DNA of 64,000 nucleotides from Enterobacter asburiae (GTDB taxonomy: Bacteria > Pseudomonadota > Gammaproteobacteria > Enterobacterales > Enterobacteriaceae): positions 2,728,001 to 2,792,000 of the forward strand of contig NZ_CP102247.1 of the NCBI RefSeq assembly GCF_024599655.1, read 5' to 3'. The notes below the pieces were generated by a model that worked only from the letters and a program-made list of their open reading frames with translations, did not search any database and was not told the DNA's origin. The stretch's first letter is position 1, and each line of letters opens with the position of its first letter. A program made the position numbers and the translations under genes. Shown piece after piece: positions 18,114-25,860 of this stretch.

Positions 18114-18314
18114 ATGCCAGCCCGTGACTATCCAGACAAGCGTGTTGCACGCGGTCTGGCAAAGGAGGCCGATCTCAGGATGCTGAGCGCCCGCATCGAT
18201 CCCGACCTGATGGAGTACATCAGAACCACCGCCTTTGAGACGCGTAAAAGTAAGCAAGAGATTGTGGCGGAAGCGTTAGCGCTCCACAGGCAGAAAAGTC
18301 AGACAGGAGCCTAA
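18114..18314 (+). CDS. Ribbon-helix-helix (CopG/Arc-type) small DNA-binding protein
   Basis: 66 residues, start after TGGAG. A basic, flexible N-terminus (MPARDYPDKRVARGLAKEAD) precedes an RHH-like unit: strand LRMLSARIDP, helix DLMEYIRTTAFETR, turn KSKQ and helix EIVAEALALHRQ, the 'R.s.sEiv.eAl' pattern of the MetJ/Arc fold. Such proteins are dimeric repressors, antitoxins or partition factors. No toxin-like gene is adjacent: the neighbours are umuD (divergent) and pdxI (convergent). The repeat array upstream suggests autorepression. Known plasmid ParG-like proteins also have a mobile N-tail plus RHH, so an origin from a mobile element is possible. Confidence 0.65.
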   Translation: MPARDYPDKRVARGLAKEADLRMLSARIDPDLMEYIRTTAFETRKSKQEIVAEALALHRQKSQTGA

Positions 18315-18316
18315 GC

Positions 18317-18350
18317 GCGCAAAGCCGGAAGTCCCCTTCGGGCTTTGCGC
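18317..18350. terminator. Bidirectional terminator between RHH gene and pdxI
   Basis: GCGCAAAGCC pairs with GGCTTTGCGC across a 14 nt loop, between two convergent genes (stops at 18314 and 18360). Weak T-richness follows on the plus side. Confidence 0.65.
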
Positions 18351-18359
18351 ATATTACGT

Positions 18360-19226
18360 TTAATCTATCAGCGAATTCAGCGTTTCCAGCGCTTCAGGCG
18401 GCAACCGCAGCTCCCCCGCCGCGAGGTTTTGCCGCAGATGCGCCACGGAAGAGGTGCCAGGGATCAGCAGAATATTCGGGGAACGCTGCAGCAGCCATGC
18501 CAGCGCTACCTGCATTGGCGTTGCGCCCAGTGAATCCGCGACGGCCTTCAGCCCGGAAGATTGCAGTGGCGTAAAGCCGCCCAGCGGGAAGAACGGCACA
18601 TACGCAATCCCCTGCTGCGCAAGCAGATCCACCAGCGCGTCATCCCCCCGGTTCACAATGTTGTACATGTTCTGCACGCACACCACCGGGACCATCTTCT
18701 GCGCTTCCGCGACTTGGGTGGCCGTGACGTTGCTCAGGCCAATATGCCGCACCAGCCCCTGCTGCTGTAATTCGGCCAGGGTGGAGAGCGGTTCAGCAAT
18801 TGACCCTTCCGCTGGCCCGTGCGCGCTAAACATGATCCGCAGATTCACCACGTCCAGCACGTCCAGCTGCAGATTACGCAGGTTGTCATGCACCGCCTGG
18901 GTCAGTTCCTGCGCGGAAAAGGCCGGCAGCCAGGCGCCTTTGTCGTCGCGACGGGCGCCAATCTTGGTGACAAGCGTCAGATCGTCCCGGTACGGGTGAA
19001 GCGCCTCGCGGATCAGCTGGTTAGTAACATGGGGACCATAAAAATCACTGGTATCAATGTGGTTCACCCCCGCCGCCACCGCTTCGCGCAGCACGTCCAG
19101 CGCGGCCTGCTTGTCCTTCGGTGGACCAAAGACGCCCGGCCCGGCGAGCTGCATCGCACCGTAGCCCAGTCGTTTAACCGTCCGCGTCCCGAGCGCGTAC
19201 GTCCCGCTTTTATCAATGCTGCTCAT
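18360..19226 (-). CDS. pdxI: Aldo/keto reductase YdbC (PdxI, NADPH-dependent pyridoxal reductase)
   Basis: 288 residues, collinear with E. coli YdbC, since named PdxI. Family marks: RLGYGAMQLAGPGVFGPP, HIDTSDFYGPHVTNQ (catalytic Asp/Tyr), VTKIGARR (catalytic Lys), VVNLRIM at the place of the usual His, LVRHIGLSNVT and LLIPGTSSVAHLRQNL near the C-terminus (cofactor phosphate site). The ATG at 19226 is used because GAGGAAGG lies at the right distance; an ATG five codons upstream is possible. PdxI reduces pyridoxal to pyridoxine in vitamin B6 salvage. Monocistronic, convergent with the RHH gene. Confidence 0.9.
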   Translation of the reverse strand: MSSIDKSGTYALGTRTVKRLGYGAMQLAGPGVFGPPKDKQAALDVLREAVAAGVNHIDTSDFYGPHVTNQLIREALHPYRDDLTLVTKIGARRDDKGAWLPAFSAQELTQAVHDNLRNLQLDVLDVVNLRIMFSAHGPAEGSIAEPLSTLAELQQQGLVRHIGLSNVTATQVAEAQKMVPVVCVQNMYNIVNRGDDALVDLLAQQGIAYVPFFPLGGFTPLQSSGLKAVADSLGATPMQVALAWLLQRSPNILLIPGTSSVAHLRQNLAAGELRLPPEALETLNSLID

Positions 19227-19369
19227 GTTAACCTTCCTCATAAAAATGATCCGGATTTACAACAGGTTCCCTCAAAGAACCTTTAGTTAAGCGCGAGTTA
19301 ATTAAAGTTTAAATTCTCTACGACGATAGTAATGAAGTACCCCTGCATCTTCTCTAACGGACGACCGCT

Positions 19370-21031
19370 ATGCTGAAAAATCTGCACGTGATTACCGGTA
19401 TTATCTTTGCCCTCACCATATTCTGTCTGCTGCAAGTTGTCACGGGAGGGTTGTTCTACTCTGCCGTCAGTAACGATCGCCATAACTTCCAGAACTCCGG
19501 CGTGCTCAATGCCCAGCAGGAAAGCCTGAGCGACAGCGTGAACACGCTGGTGAAAACGCGCGTCACCGTCACCCGCGTGGCGATCCGCTATCTGAAAAAC
19601 CAGCGCGACCCGGCTTCCCTTGCGGCGATCAATAAGCTGCTTGGCACCGCAGCCGACTCGCTGGCAAAAGCCGAAGCCTATAACAAAGAGTGGCAGAAAC
19701 TGCCGCAGGTTAAGGGCCAGGAGGCGGCATTAACCGACGAGATGCAGAAGTCCTGGAACCAGATGCACGAGGTGATGCGCTTATCGATTGAGTATCTGCG
19801 TGCCGACAACTATCAGGCCTATGGCGATCTGGACGCGCAGCAGGCGCAGGACGAGATGGAAGCGGTCTATAACCGCTGGCGCGCCGAAAACAACACCCTG
19901 CTGAAGGCCGCAACCGAAGAGAACCAGAGCAGCTTCACGCAGATGCAGTGGACGCTGGCGGCGATTCTGCTCGCCGTTATCGCGGTTCTGGTGGTCATCT
20001 GGCAGGGTTTACAGCACCTGCTGTTAAAACCACTCCACTCCATTATGAACCATATTCGCGCCATTGCAGGGGGCGACTTGACGCAGGATATCGCCATCTC
20101 TGGCCGCAACGAGATGGGGCAGCTGGCCACCGGCCTGCATGAGATGCAGCAGTCGCTGGTGACCACCGTCAGCGCCGTACGTGGAAGTACCGACTCCATC
20201 TACACCGGTGCAGGCGAAATTGCCGCAGGAAGCAACGATCTTTCCGCCCGCACCGAGCAGCAGGCCGCCTCGCTGGAAGAGACCGCCGCCAGCATGGAAG
20301 AGCTGACCGCGACCGTGAAGCAGAACTCCGATAACGCCCGTCAGGCCACGCTGCTGGCGAAAAACGCCTCTGAAACGGCCGCGCGCGGCGGTCACGTCGT
20401 GGATAACGTGGTTCGCACCATGAACGAAATCGCCGACAGTTCGCAGCAAATCGCGCATATTACCGGCGTGATTGACAGCATCGCGTTCCAGACCAACATT
20501 CTGGCGCTTAACGCAGCGGTGGAAGCGGCGCGCGCCGGGGAACAGGGGCGCGGTTTTGCGGTTGTTGCAGGCGAAGTCCGTACGCTGGCGAGCCGCAGCG
20601 CGCAGGCGGCGAAAGAGATCAAAGGGCTTATTGAGAACTCCGTCAGCCGGGTGAATACCGGTTCTGAGCAGGTCAGCGAGGCTGGCACCACCATGAAGGA
20701 AATTGTCGCCGCCGTCACCCGCGTGACCGATATCATGGGTGAGATTTCATCTGCCTCTGACGAGCAGAGCCGCGGTATTGAGCAGGTGAGCCTGGCCGTT
20801 TCGCAGATGGATAGCGTGACGCAGCAAAACGCCGCGCTGGTGCAGGAGTCCGCCACGGCGGCTGCGGCACTGGAAGATCAGTCCGAGCAGCTGCGCCAGG
20901 CGGTAGCGGCGTTTCGCCTGAACGGCAAAGAAAAAGCGGTCGCCCCACGCCCGGCCAGTCTGAAAACGCCACAGCTGCTGCGCCCGGCAACTACAGCCGC
21001 CTCCACCGACAGCAACTGGGAAACGTTCTGA
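19370..21031 (+). CDS. Methyl-accepting chemotaxis protein
   Basis: 553 residues with the Tar/Tsr plan: TM1 about 8-30, a periplasmic four-helix ligand domain (about 35-188), TM2 about 190-212 (TLAAILLAVIAVLVVIWQG), HAMP to about 265, then the long cytoplasmic coiled coil. The signalling tip is the invariant IAFQTNILALNAAVEAARAGEQGRGFAVVAGEVRTLA (split over two helices). Methylation-helix motifs such as EQQAASLEETAASMEEL are present. The last five residues are NWETF, the CheR/CheB tethering pentapeptide, so this is a high-abundance-type receptor. The ligand is not predictable. Flagellar genes are outside the window. Confidence 0.93.
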   Translation: MLKNLHVITGIIFALTIFCLLQVVTGGLFYSAVSNDRHNFQNSGVLNAQQESLSDSVNTLVKTRVTVTRVAIRYLKNQRDPASLAAINKLLGTAADSLAKAEAYNKEWQKLPQVKGQEAALTDEMQKSWNQMHEVMRLSIEYLRADNYQAYGDLDAQQAQDEMEAVYNRWRAENNTLLKAATEENQSSFTQMQWTLAAILLAVIAVLVVIWQGLQHLLLKPLHSIMNHIRAIAGGDLTQDIAISGRNEMGQLATGLHEMQQSLVTTVSAVRGSTDSIYTGAGEIAAGSNDLSARTEQQAASLEETAASMEELTATVKQNSDNARQATLLAKNASETAARGGHVVDNVVRTMNEIADSSQQIAHITGVIDSIAFQTNILALNAAVEAARAGEQGRGFAVVAGEVRTLASRSAQAAKEIKGLIENSVSRVNTGSEQVSEAGTTMKEIVAAVTRVTDIMGEISSASDEQSRGIEQVSLAVSQMDSVTQQNAALVQESATAAAALEDQSEQLRQAVAAFRLNGKEKAVAPRPASLKTPQLLRPATTAASTDSNWETF

Positions 21032-21038
21032 GTCTCAG

Positions 21039-21059
21039 GCGGGCGAGCATATCGCCCGC
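21039..21059. terminator. Stem-loop between chemoreceptor gene and smrA
   Basis: GCGGGCGA pairs with TCGCCCGC over a 5 nt loop, placed between two convergent genes and touching the smrA stop codon. Confidence 0.5.
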
Positions 21060-21622
21060 TAGCGGCTGCGCTTGGCGTGCCGCTCCCAGTTTTCCTGTTT
21101 TGCTTCATCGGATTTTCGCAGTGAAACATAGCATGCCCCGCTGCCGCCGTGATGCGGCAGCGCCACGCAGAAAGCCTGCACTTCCTCAAACTCGGTTAAC
21201 CAGCGCGCCAGATAGCTGCGCACCACATTGGGATGCGAATTCTGCTCGCGCCCTTTCCCGTGAATGATAATCAGATTGCGTAACCCGTCTCGTCCGGCCT
21301 GGCGGATAAAAGAATAGAGCATCTGACGGCAGCGTTCCGCTGGCTGACGCAGGAGGTTTAAGCTGGCCTGGCGGGCGTATTTACCCGAGCGCAGCTTATC
21401 GATAACGCCCTGCTGTACCCCTTCGCGCTGGAACGCCAGCGGCTCCTCCAGGGGAAGCACGTCAAGAAAATCCAGCGTCAGGAAGTTATCCAGCTGTTCG
21501 CTATTCACCTCCCCGCGCGCCCGCGTATTGCGGCTGGGCTGCCAGTGAATATCCGCGCAGCGCTTCAGGGGCTGGACATCTTCCATGGCGTCAAGAAAAA
21601 ATGATTTGTCGTCAGGGTTCAT
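21059..21622 (-). CDS. smrA: Smr-domain DNA endonuclease SmrA (YdaL)
   Basis: 187 residues, full-length match to E. coli YdaL/SmrA. The ATG at 21622 sits six bases after GGAGG; an ATG two codons upstream abuts the GGAGG and is unlikely. The C-terminal Smr domain carries LDFLDVLPL...QREGVQQGVIDKLRSGKY, GLRNLIIIHGKGRE (catalytic-loop HGKG) and ALPHHGGSGACYVSLR. Smr domains nick branched or single-stranded DNA. It neighbours the sRNA gene mcaS as in E. coli. Confidence 0.93.
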   Translation of the reverse strand: MNPDDKSFFLDAMEDVQPLKRCADIHWQPSRNTRARGEVNSEQLDNFLTLDFLDVLPLEEPLAFQREGVQQGVIDKLRSGKYARQASLNLLRQPAERCRQMLYSFIRQAGRDGLRNLIIIHGKGREQNSHPNVVRSYLARWLTEFEEVQAFCVALPHHGGSGACYVSLRKSDEAKQENWERHAKRSR

Positions 21623-21870
21623 GGACATCCTCCGGCTACATCTGAGGACTGTACTATACCTGCGCCAGAGACCGGCCTCAATCACCGTTACAGGGCGATG
21701 CGTGGCAATATTATTAACCTGATGAATATATATAGTAATTATTAAATAAACTTAAATCAGACTTAACTAAAATTTCAGCAAAGGTAAAATACGTGATTTG
21801 TGTTAAAATTTCATTAAATCAATCACTCGCCTGCCTTTCATTTTTCGGGAAAAGTGTTATACCTAAATAT
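21623..21870. other. AT-rich region upstream of mcaS, no gene seen
   Basis: About 250 bases between smrA and mcaS. It must hold the smrA promoter (minus strand) and the mcaS promoter (plus strand). It is strongly AT-rich from 21720 to 21860 and contains no plausible coding frame. Confidence 0.6.
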
Positions 21871-21966
21871 ACCTGCCCCATGGAAATAATACCCAGGATT
21901 GGCGAAAGGACGCACTGCTGTGTGTACTATAGGGTCTGTCTGATGTCGGGCAGATCCTGTTTTTTT
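21871..21966 (+). ncRNA. mcaS: Small RNA McaS (IsrA)
   Basis: The stretch between smrA and abgR, the E. coli location of mcaS, contains a close match to it: GCACTGCTGTGTGTACT is identical, and the start (ACCTGCCCC...) and 3' hairpin align well. The 3' end is a 9 bp stem (GGGTCTGTC / GGCAGATCC, two wobble pairs) followed by a seven-T run, a typical Hfq-dependent sRNA terminator. Three GGA motifs precede the conserved core, like the CsrA-binding GGAs of E. coli McaS. In E. coli McaS activates flhDC and pgaA and represses csgD. The 5' end (about 21871) is inferred by alignment from memory; a TTATAC at 21857 fits a -10 box. Confidence 0.88.
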
Positions 21967-21982
21967 AATAAGCATTTCACGC

Positions 21983-22888
21983 TCAGATTAATTTTCTCGC
22001 TTCCCTTCTGAATTGCGTAATTAATGATTCCGCCAGGGGCGTCTGCCGTGAATCACGGCGCTGAATTAAATAATAGGCCGCTTTAGGAAGCGATTCGACA
22101 ACCGGCAGCATAACCAGACGGCGCGCCAGCAGCGGGTCACAGCCTAGCTCCTGCGGCAATATGCTTAAAAAATCACTTTGCGCGACCAGGCTAATACAGG
22201 AAGAAAAGGTTTCGCAAACCACACCAATTCGCGGTATTTGCGAACGATCGCTAAATACCTCTTCTAATTGCTTGTAATAGCTTCCCCGCGGCGTCGGCAT
22301 TGTCCAGTTATAATGCAGAAGTTCATTAATAGACGTCGCCCCCATGGCCGGATGTCCATCCCGACAAAATACCGCAAACGGTTTTTCGAAGAGCTTTTCA
22401 AACGTAAATTCCTGGTCGTAAGGCCCCTGATAATAGGTGTTGATGGTGAAGTCCAGTTCGCCCTGGCGTAATTCATTGATCATCGACACCAGTTGCCCTT
22501 CCATAATCCGCACCTTGACCTGCGGATGCTGTGCATGGAAGCGGGTAATGACGGCGGGCATCAGCGTGCGTGAAACGCTGGCCCCCATTCCTATATTGAT
22601 CTGCCCGGCCAGCTCCCCCTGCCGCTGACGGATGTCATCCTGCGCCGCACGCAGCTCTTCCAGAATCAACCTGGCGCGCTGGTAAAAGCCCTCGCCGCAT
22701 TCGGTCAACGCGACGCCCTTACTCCTGCGCACGAAAAGCTGCGCCGCCATGCCCTCCTCCAGCTCTTTGATGGATTTGGTCAGCGCCGGCTGGGAAAGAT
22801 TCAGCGTCCTGCTGGCACCGCGGATGCTGCCCTGACGCGCAACCTCAACAAACGCCCGGATTTGATGAAATTTAATCTGGAATGTCAT
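21983..22888 (-). CDS. abgR: LysR-type regulator AbgR
   Basis: 301 residues, near-full-length match to E. coli AbgR (ARQGSIRGASRTLNLSQPALTKSIKELEEGMAAQLF in the HTH; QINIGMGASVSRTLMPAVITRF and RIMEGQLVSMINELRQGELDFTINTYYQGPYDQEF in the effector domain). It is divergent from abgABT with about 175 bp between, and is the presumed regulator of p-aminobenzoyl-glutamate utilisation. Length and ends match the family. Confidence 0.93.
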   Translation of the reverse strand: MTFQIKFHQIRAFVEVARQGSIRGASRTLNLSQPALTKSIKELEEGMAAQLFVRRSKGVALTECGEGFYQRARLILEELRAAQDDIRQRQGELAGQINIGMGASVSRTLMPAVITRFHAQHPQVKVRIMEGQLVSMINELRQGELDFTINTYYQGPYDQEFTFEKLFEKPFAVFCRDGHPAMGATSINELLHYNWTMPTPRGSYYKQLEEVFSDRSQIPRIGVVCETFSSCISLVAQSDFLSILPQELGCDPLLARRLVMLPVVESLPKAAYYLIQRRDSRQTPLAESLITQFRREARKLI

Positions 22889-23063
22889 AGCCCGACCGAT
22901 AACCGTTGTTTATCAGAGTAAAGAAACTGTCATCTACTTTAATGGAAAGGGATGTGCGAGGGTAATTCCTGAACGGTTAAAACTGTGAAAAATCGGTTAG
23001 TGATAAGTAAAAACTATCACAGCGTGAAGCAGTTCACATATTTTAATGATGACAGGAACAGAT

Positions 23064-24374
23064 ATGGACACACTGGCGCAGTACATCCAGACGTTATCCC
23101 CGCAGCTGAGCGCATGGCGTCGTGATTTTCACCATTATGCGGAATCCGGCTGGGTAGAGTTTCGTACCGCCGCGAAAGTCGCGGAAATCCTCGACGCGCT
23201 GGGTTACGAACTGGCGATGGGTCGCGACGTGGTGGATGCCGAAAGCCGGATGGGGTTGCCCGATGCCGCTACCCTGGAGCAAGAGTTTGCCCGCGCGCGG
23301 GCGCAGGGGGCGCCTGAGAAATGGCTGGCGCCGTTTGAAGGCGGGTTTACCGGCATTGTGGCGACCCTCAATACCGGGCGTCCTGGACCGACCCTGGCGT
23401 TTCGCGTCGACATGGATGCTCTTGACTTAAGCGAAGCGCTGGATGAAAGCCATCGCCCGTTTCGCGACGGTTTTGCCTCCTGCAATCCGGGAATGATGCA
23501 CGCCTGCGCGCACGACGGCCACACCACGATTGGTCTGGGGCTGGCGCGGGTGCTTAAGCAGAATGAAGCGCAGCTCAACGGCACCCTCAAGCTGATCTTC
23601 CAGCCTGCCGAAGAAGGCACCCGCGGCGCGCGCGCCATGGTTGCCGCCGGGGCGCTGGACGACGTGGACTATTTCACCGCCATCCATATTGGTACCGGCG
23701 TCCCTGCCGGAACGGTGATTTGCGGCAGCGATAACTTTATGGCCACCACCAAGTTTGACGTGAACTTTACCGGCGTTGCCGCACACGCGGGCGGTAAACC
23801 GGAGGACGGACGTAACGCCCTGCTCGCCGCCGCGCAGGCCGCCCTCGCCCTGCACAGCATCGCCCCGCACAGCGAAGGCGCCTCCCGGGTGAACGTCGGG
23901 GTGATGCAGGCGGGCAGCGGACGCAACGTGGTACCTGCGAATGCCCTGATAAAGGTTGAAACCCGCGGTGAAAGCGAAGCGATTAATCAGTACGTCTTTG
24001 AACGCGCGCAGGCGGTCATTACCGGTGCAGCGGCGCTCTACGGCGTGCGCGCCGAGATGCGCCTGATGGGTGCCGCGACGTCCAGCGCGCCGACACCGGC
24101 GTGGGTTGATTATCTGCGCGAACAGGCGAGCCAGGTTTCCGGGGTTCTCCACGCTATCGATAAGGTGAAGGCGCCAGCAGGCTCCGAAGACGCCACGCTG
24201 ATGATGGCCCGCGTGCAGCAGAACGGCGGCATGGCGTCCTATATGGTGTTCGGCACGGATTTGAGCGCCGGGCATCACAACGAAAAATTCGACTTCGATG
24301 AGCAGGTCATGGCCATCGCCATTGAAACGCTGGCGCGAACTGCGCTCAATTTCCCGTGGACGCGAGGTGTGTAA
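23064..24374 (+). CDS. abgA: p-Aminobenzoyl-glutamate hydrolase subunit A
   Basis: 436 residues from the ATG at 23064, six bases after AGGAAC (in-frame ATGs at 23046 and 23049 lack a good site). M20 peptidase family: PGPTLAFRVDMDALDLSE, MMHACAHDGHTTIGLGLA (metal ligands), IFQPAEEGTRGARAMV (catalytic Glu region), HIGTGVPAG, and GHHNEKFDFDEQVM at the C-terminus. With AbgB it cleaves the folate breakdown product p-aminobenzoyl-glutamate to p-aminobenzoate and glutamate. Its TAA overlaps the abgB ATG (TAATG). Confidence 0.95.
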   Translation: MDTLAQYIQTLSPQLSAWRRDFHHYAESGWVEFRTAAKVAEILDALGYELAMGRDVVDAESRMGLPDAATLEQEFARARAQGAPEKWLAPFEGGFTGIVATLNTGRPGPTLAFRVDMDALDLSEALDESHRPFRDGFASCNPGMMHACAHDGHTTIGLGLARVLKQNEAQLNGTLKLIFQPAEEGTRGARAMVAAGALDDVDYFTAIHIGTGVPAGTVICGSDNFMATTKFDVNFTGVAAHAGGKPEDGRNALLAAAQAALALHSIAPHSEGASRVNVGVMQAGSGRNVVPANALIKVETRGESEAINQYVFERAQAVITGAAALYGVRAEMRLMGAATSSAPTPAWVDYLREQASQVSGVLHAIDKVKAPAGSEDATLMMARVQQNGGMASYMVFGTDLSAGHHNEKFDFDEQVMAIAIETLARTALNFPWTRGV

Positions 24375-25819
24375 TGCAGGAGAACTACGCTTTTATTGCC
24401 GATGCGATCGACACGCGATGTCGGACGTTAACCGATATTGCCGACGCGATCTGGGATCGTCCTGAAACCCGCTTTGAAGAGTTCTGGTCCGCCGAACGGC
24501 TCGCCAGCGAGCTGGAGTCAGAAGGATTTACGCTGACGCGCGAGGCTGGCGGTATTCCAAATGCCTTTATCGCCAGCTTCGGCAGCGGGAAACCGGTCAT
24601 CGCCCTGCTGGGTGAATACGACGCGCTGGCCGGGTTAAGCCAGCAGGCGCACTGCGCAACGGCGCAATCCGCCACGCCGGGAGCTAACGGCCACGGCTGC
24701 GGACATAACCTCTTAGGCACCGCGGCGCTGGCGGGCGCGGTGGCGGTGAAAAGCTGGCTGGAACAGCACGGCGGCAGCGGAACGGTGCGTTTTTACGGCT
24801 GTCCCGGTGAAGAAGGTGGCTCCGGGAAAACCTTTATGGTGCGCGAAGGCCTGTTTGATGACGTCGATGCCGCCGTCACCTGGCACCCGGAAGCCTTCGC
24901 CGGGATGTTTAACGTCAGCACGCTCGCGAATATTCAGGCAGCCTGGCGTTTTCACGGTGTGGCGGCACATGCAGCCAACTCCCCTCATCTGGGACGCAGC
25001 GCGCTGGACGCCGTGACGCTGATGACTACCGGCACCAACTTCCTCAACGAACACATCATTGAGAAAGCGCGCGTCCATTACGCCATTACCGATACCGGCG
25101 GGATTTCGCCCAACGTGGTGCAGGCGCAGGCTGAGGTGCTGTACTTGATCCGCGCCCCGGAGATGGCCGATGCGCAGCAGATTTACGAACGCATCGAGAA
25201 AATCGCCCAGGGCGCGGCGATGATGACCGAAACCACCGTCGAGTGCCGCTTTGATAAAGCCTGCTCCAGCTACCTGCCGAACCGCACGCTTGAAGCGGCG
25301 ATGTATCGCGCGTTGCAGCACTACGGCACGCCAGAATGGGCCGCCGAGGAACGCGACTTTGCCCGCGAGATCCGCGCCACCCTGACGCCCAACGATCTGC
25401 AAAACAGCCTGAAAAATATTGCCGCAACGGGGGGAGACGCGGGTAAAGCCTTTGCCCGTCGTCATCAGGAGACGCTGCTGGTGGATGAAGTCGCGCCCTA
25501 TGCCGTCACCGACAACGTGCTGGCTGGCTCCACGGACGTGGGCGACGTCAGCTGGAAAATGCCGGTCGCCCAGTGCTTCAGCCCCTGCTTTACCGTCGGC
25601 ACGCCGCTGCACACCTGGCAACTGGTGGCGCAGGGGCGTACCTCCATCGCCCACAAAGGCATGCTGCTGGCCGGAAAAGTAATGGGCGCGACCGTGCTCA
25701 ATCTGCTGCAGGACGCAGCGCTGCTGAAAAAATGCCGTGAAGAGTTCGAACAACAATTACAAGAAAAACCGTACGTGTGTCCGATCCCACATGGCGTGAC
25801 ACCGTCACCTTTAAAATAA
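24374..25819 (+). CDS. abgB: p-Aminobenzoyl-glutamate hydrolase subunit B
   Basis: 481 residues. M20 family: VIALLGEYDALAGLSQ, GHGCGHNLLGTAALAGAVAVK (metal-binding), FYGCPGEEGGSGKTFMV, WHPEAFAGMFNVSTLAN, and GSTDVGDVSWKMP with PLHTWQLVAQGRTSIAHKGM near the end. The start overlaps the abgA stop. AbgA and AbgB form the heteromeric hydrolase. The gene ends 41 bp before abgT, whose own ribosome-binding site is present. Confidence 0.94.
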   Translation: MQENYAFIADAIDTRCRTLTDIADAIWDRPETRFEEFWSAERLASELESEGFTLTREAGGIPNAFIASFGSGKPVIALLGEYDALAGLSQQAHCATAQSATPGANGHGCGHNLLGTAALAGAVAVKSWLEQHGGSGTVRFYGCPGEEGGSGKTFMVREGLFDDVDAAVTWHPEAFAGMFNVSTLANIQAAWRFHGVAAHAANSPHLGRSALDAVTLMTTGTNFLNEHIIEKARVHYAITDTGGISPNVVQAQAEVLYLIRAPEMADAQQIYERIEKIAQGAAMMTETTVECRFDKACSSYLPNRTLEAAMYRALQHYGTPEWAAEERDFAREIRATLTPNDLQNSLKNIAATGGDAGKAFARRHQETLLVDEVAPYAVTDNVLAGSTDVGDVSWKMPVAQCFSPCFTVGTPLHTWQLVAQGRTSIAHKGMLLAGKVMGATVLNLLQDAALLKKCREEFEQQLQEKPYVCPIPHGVTPSPLK

Positions 25820-25860
25820 AAAAACACAACACAACAACACAACACTCCCGAGGAACGCCC

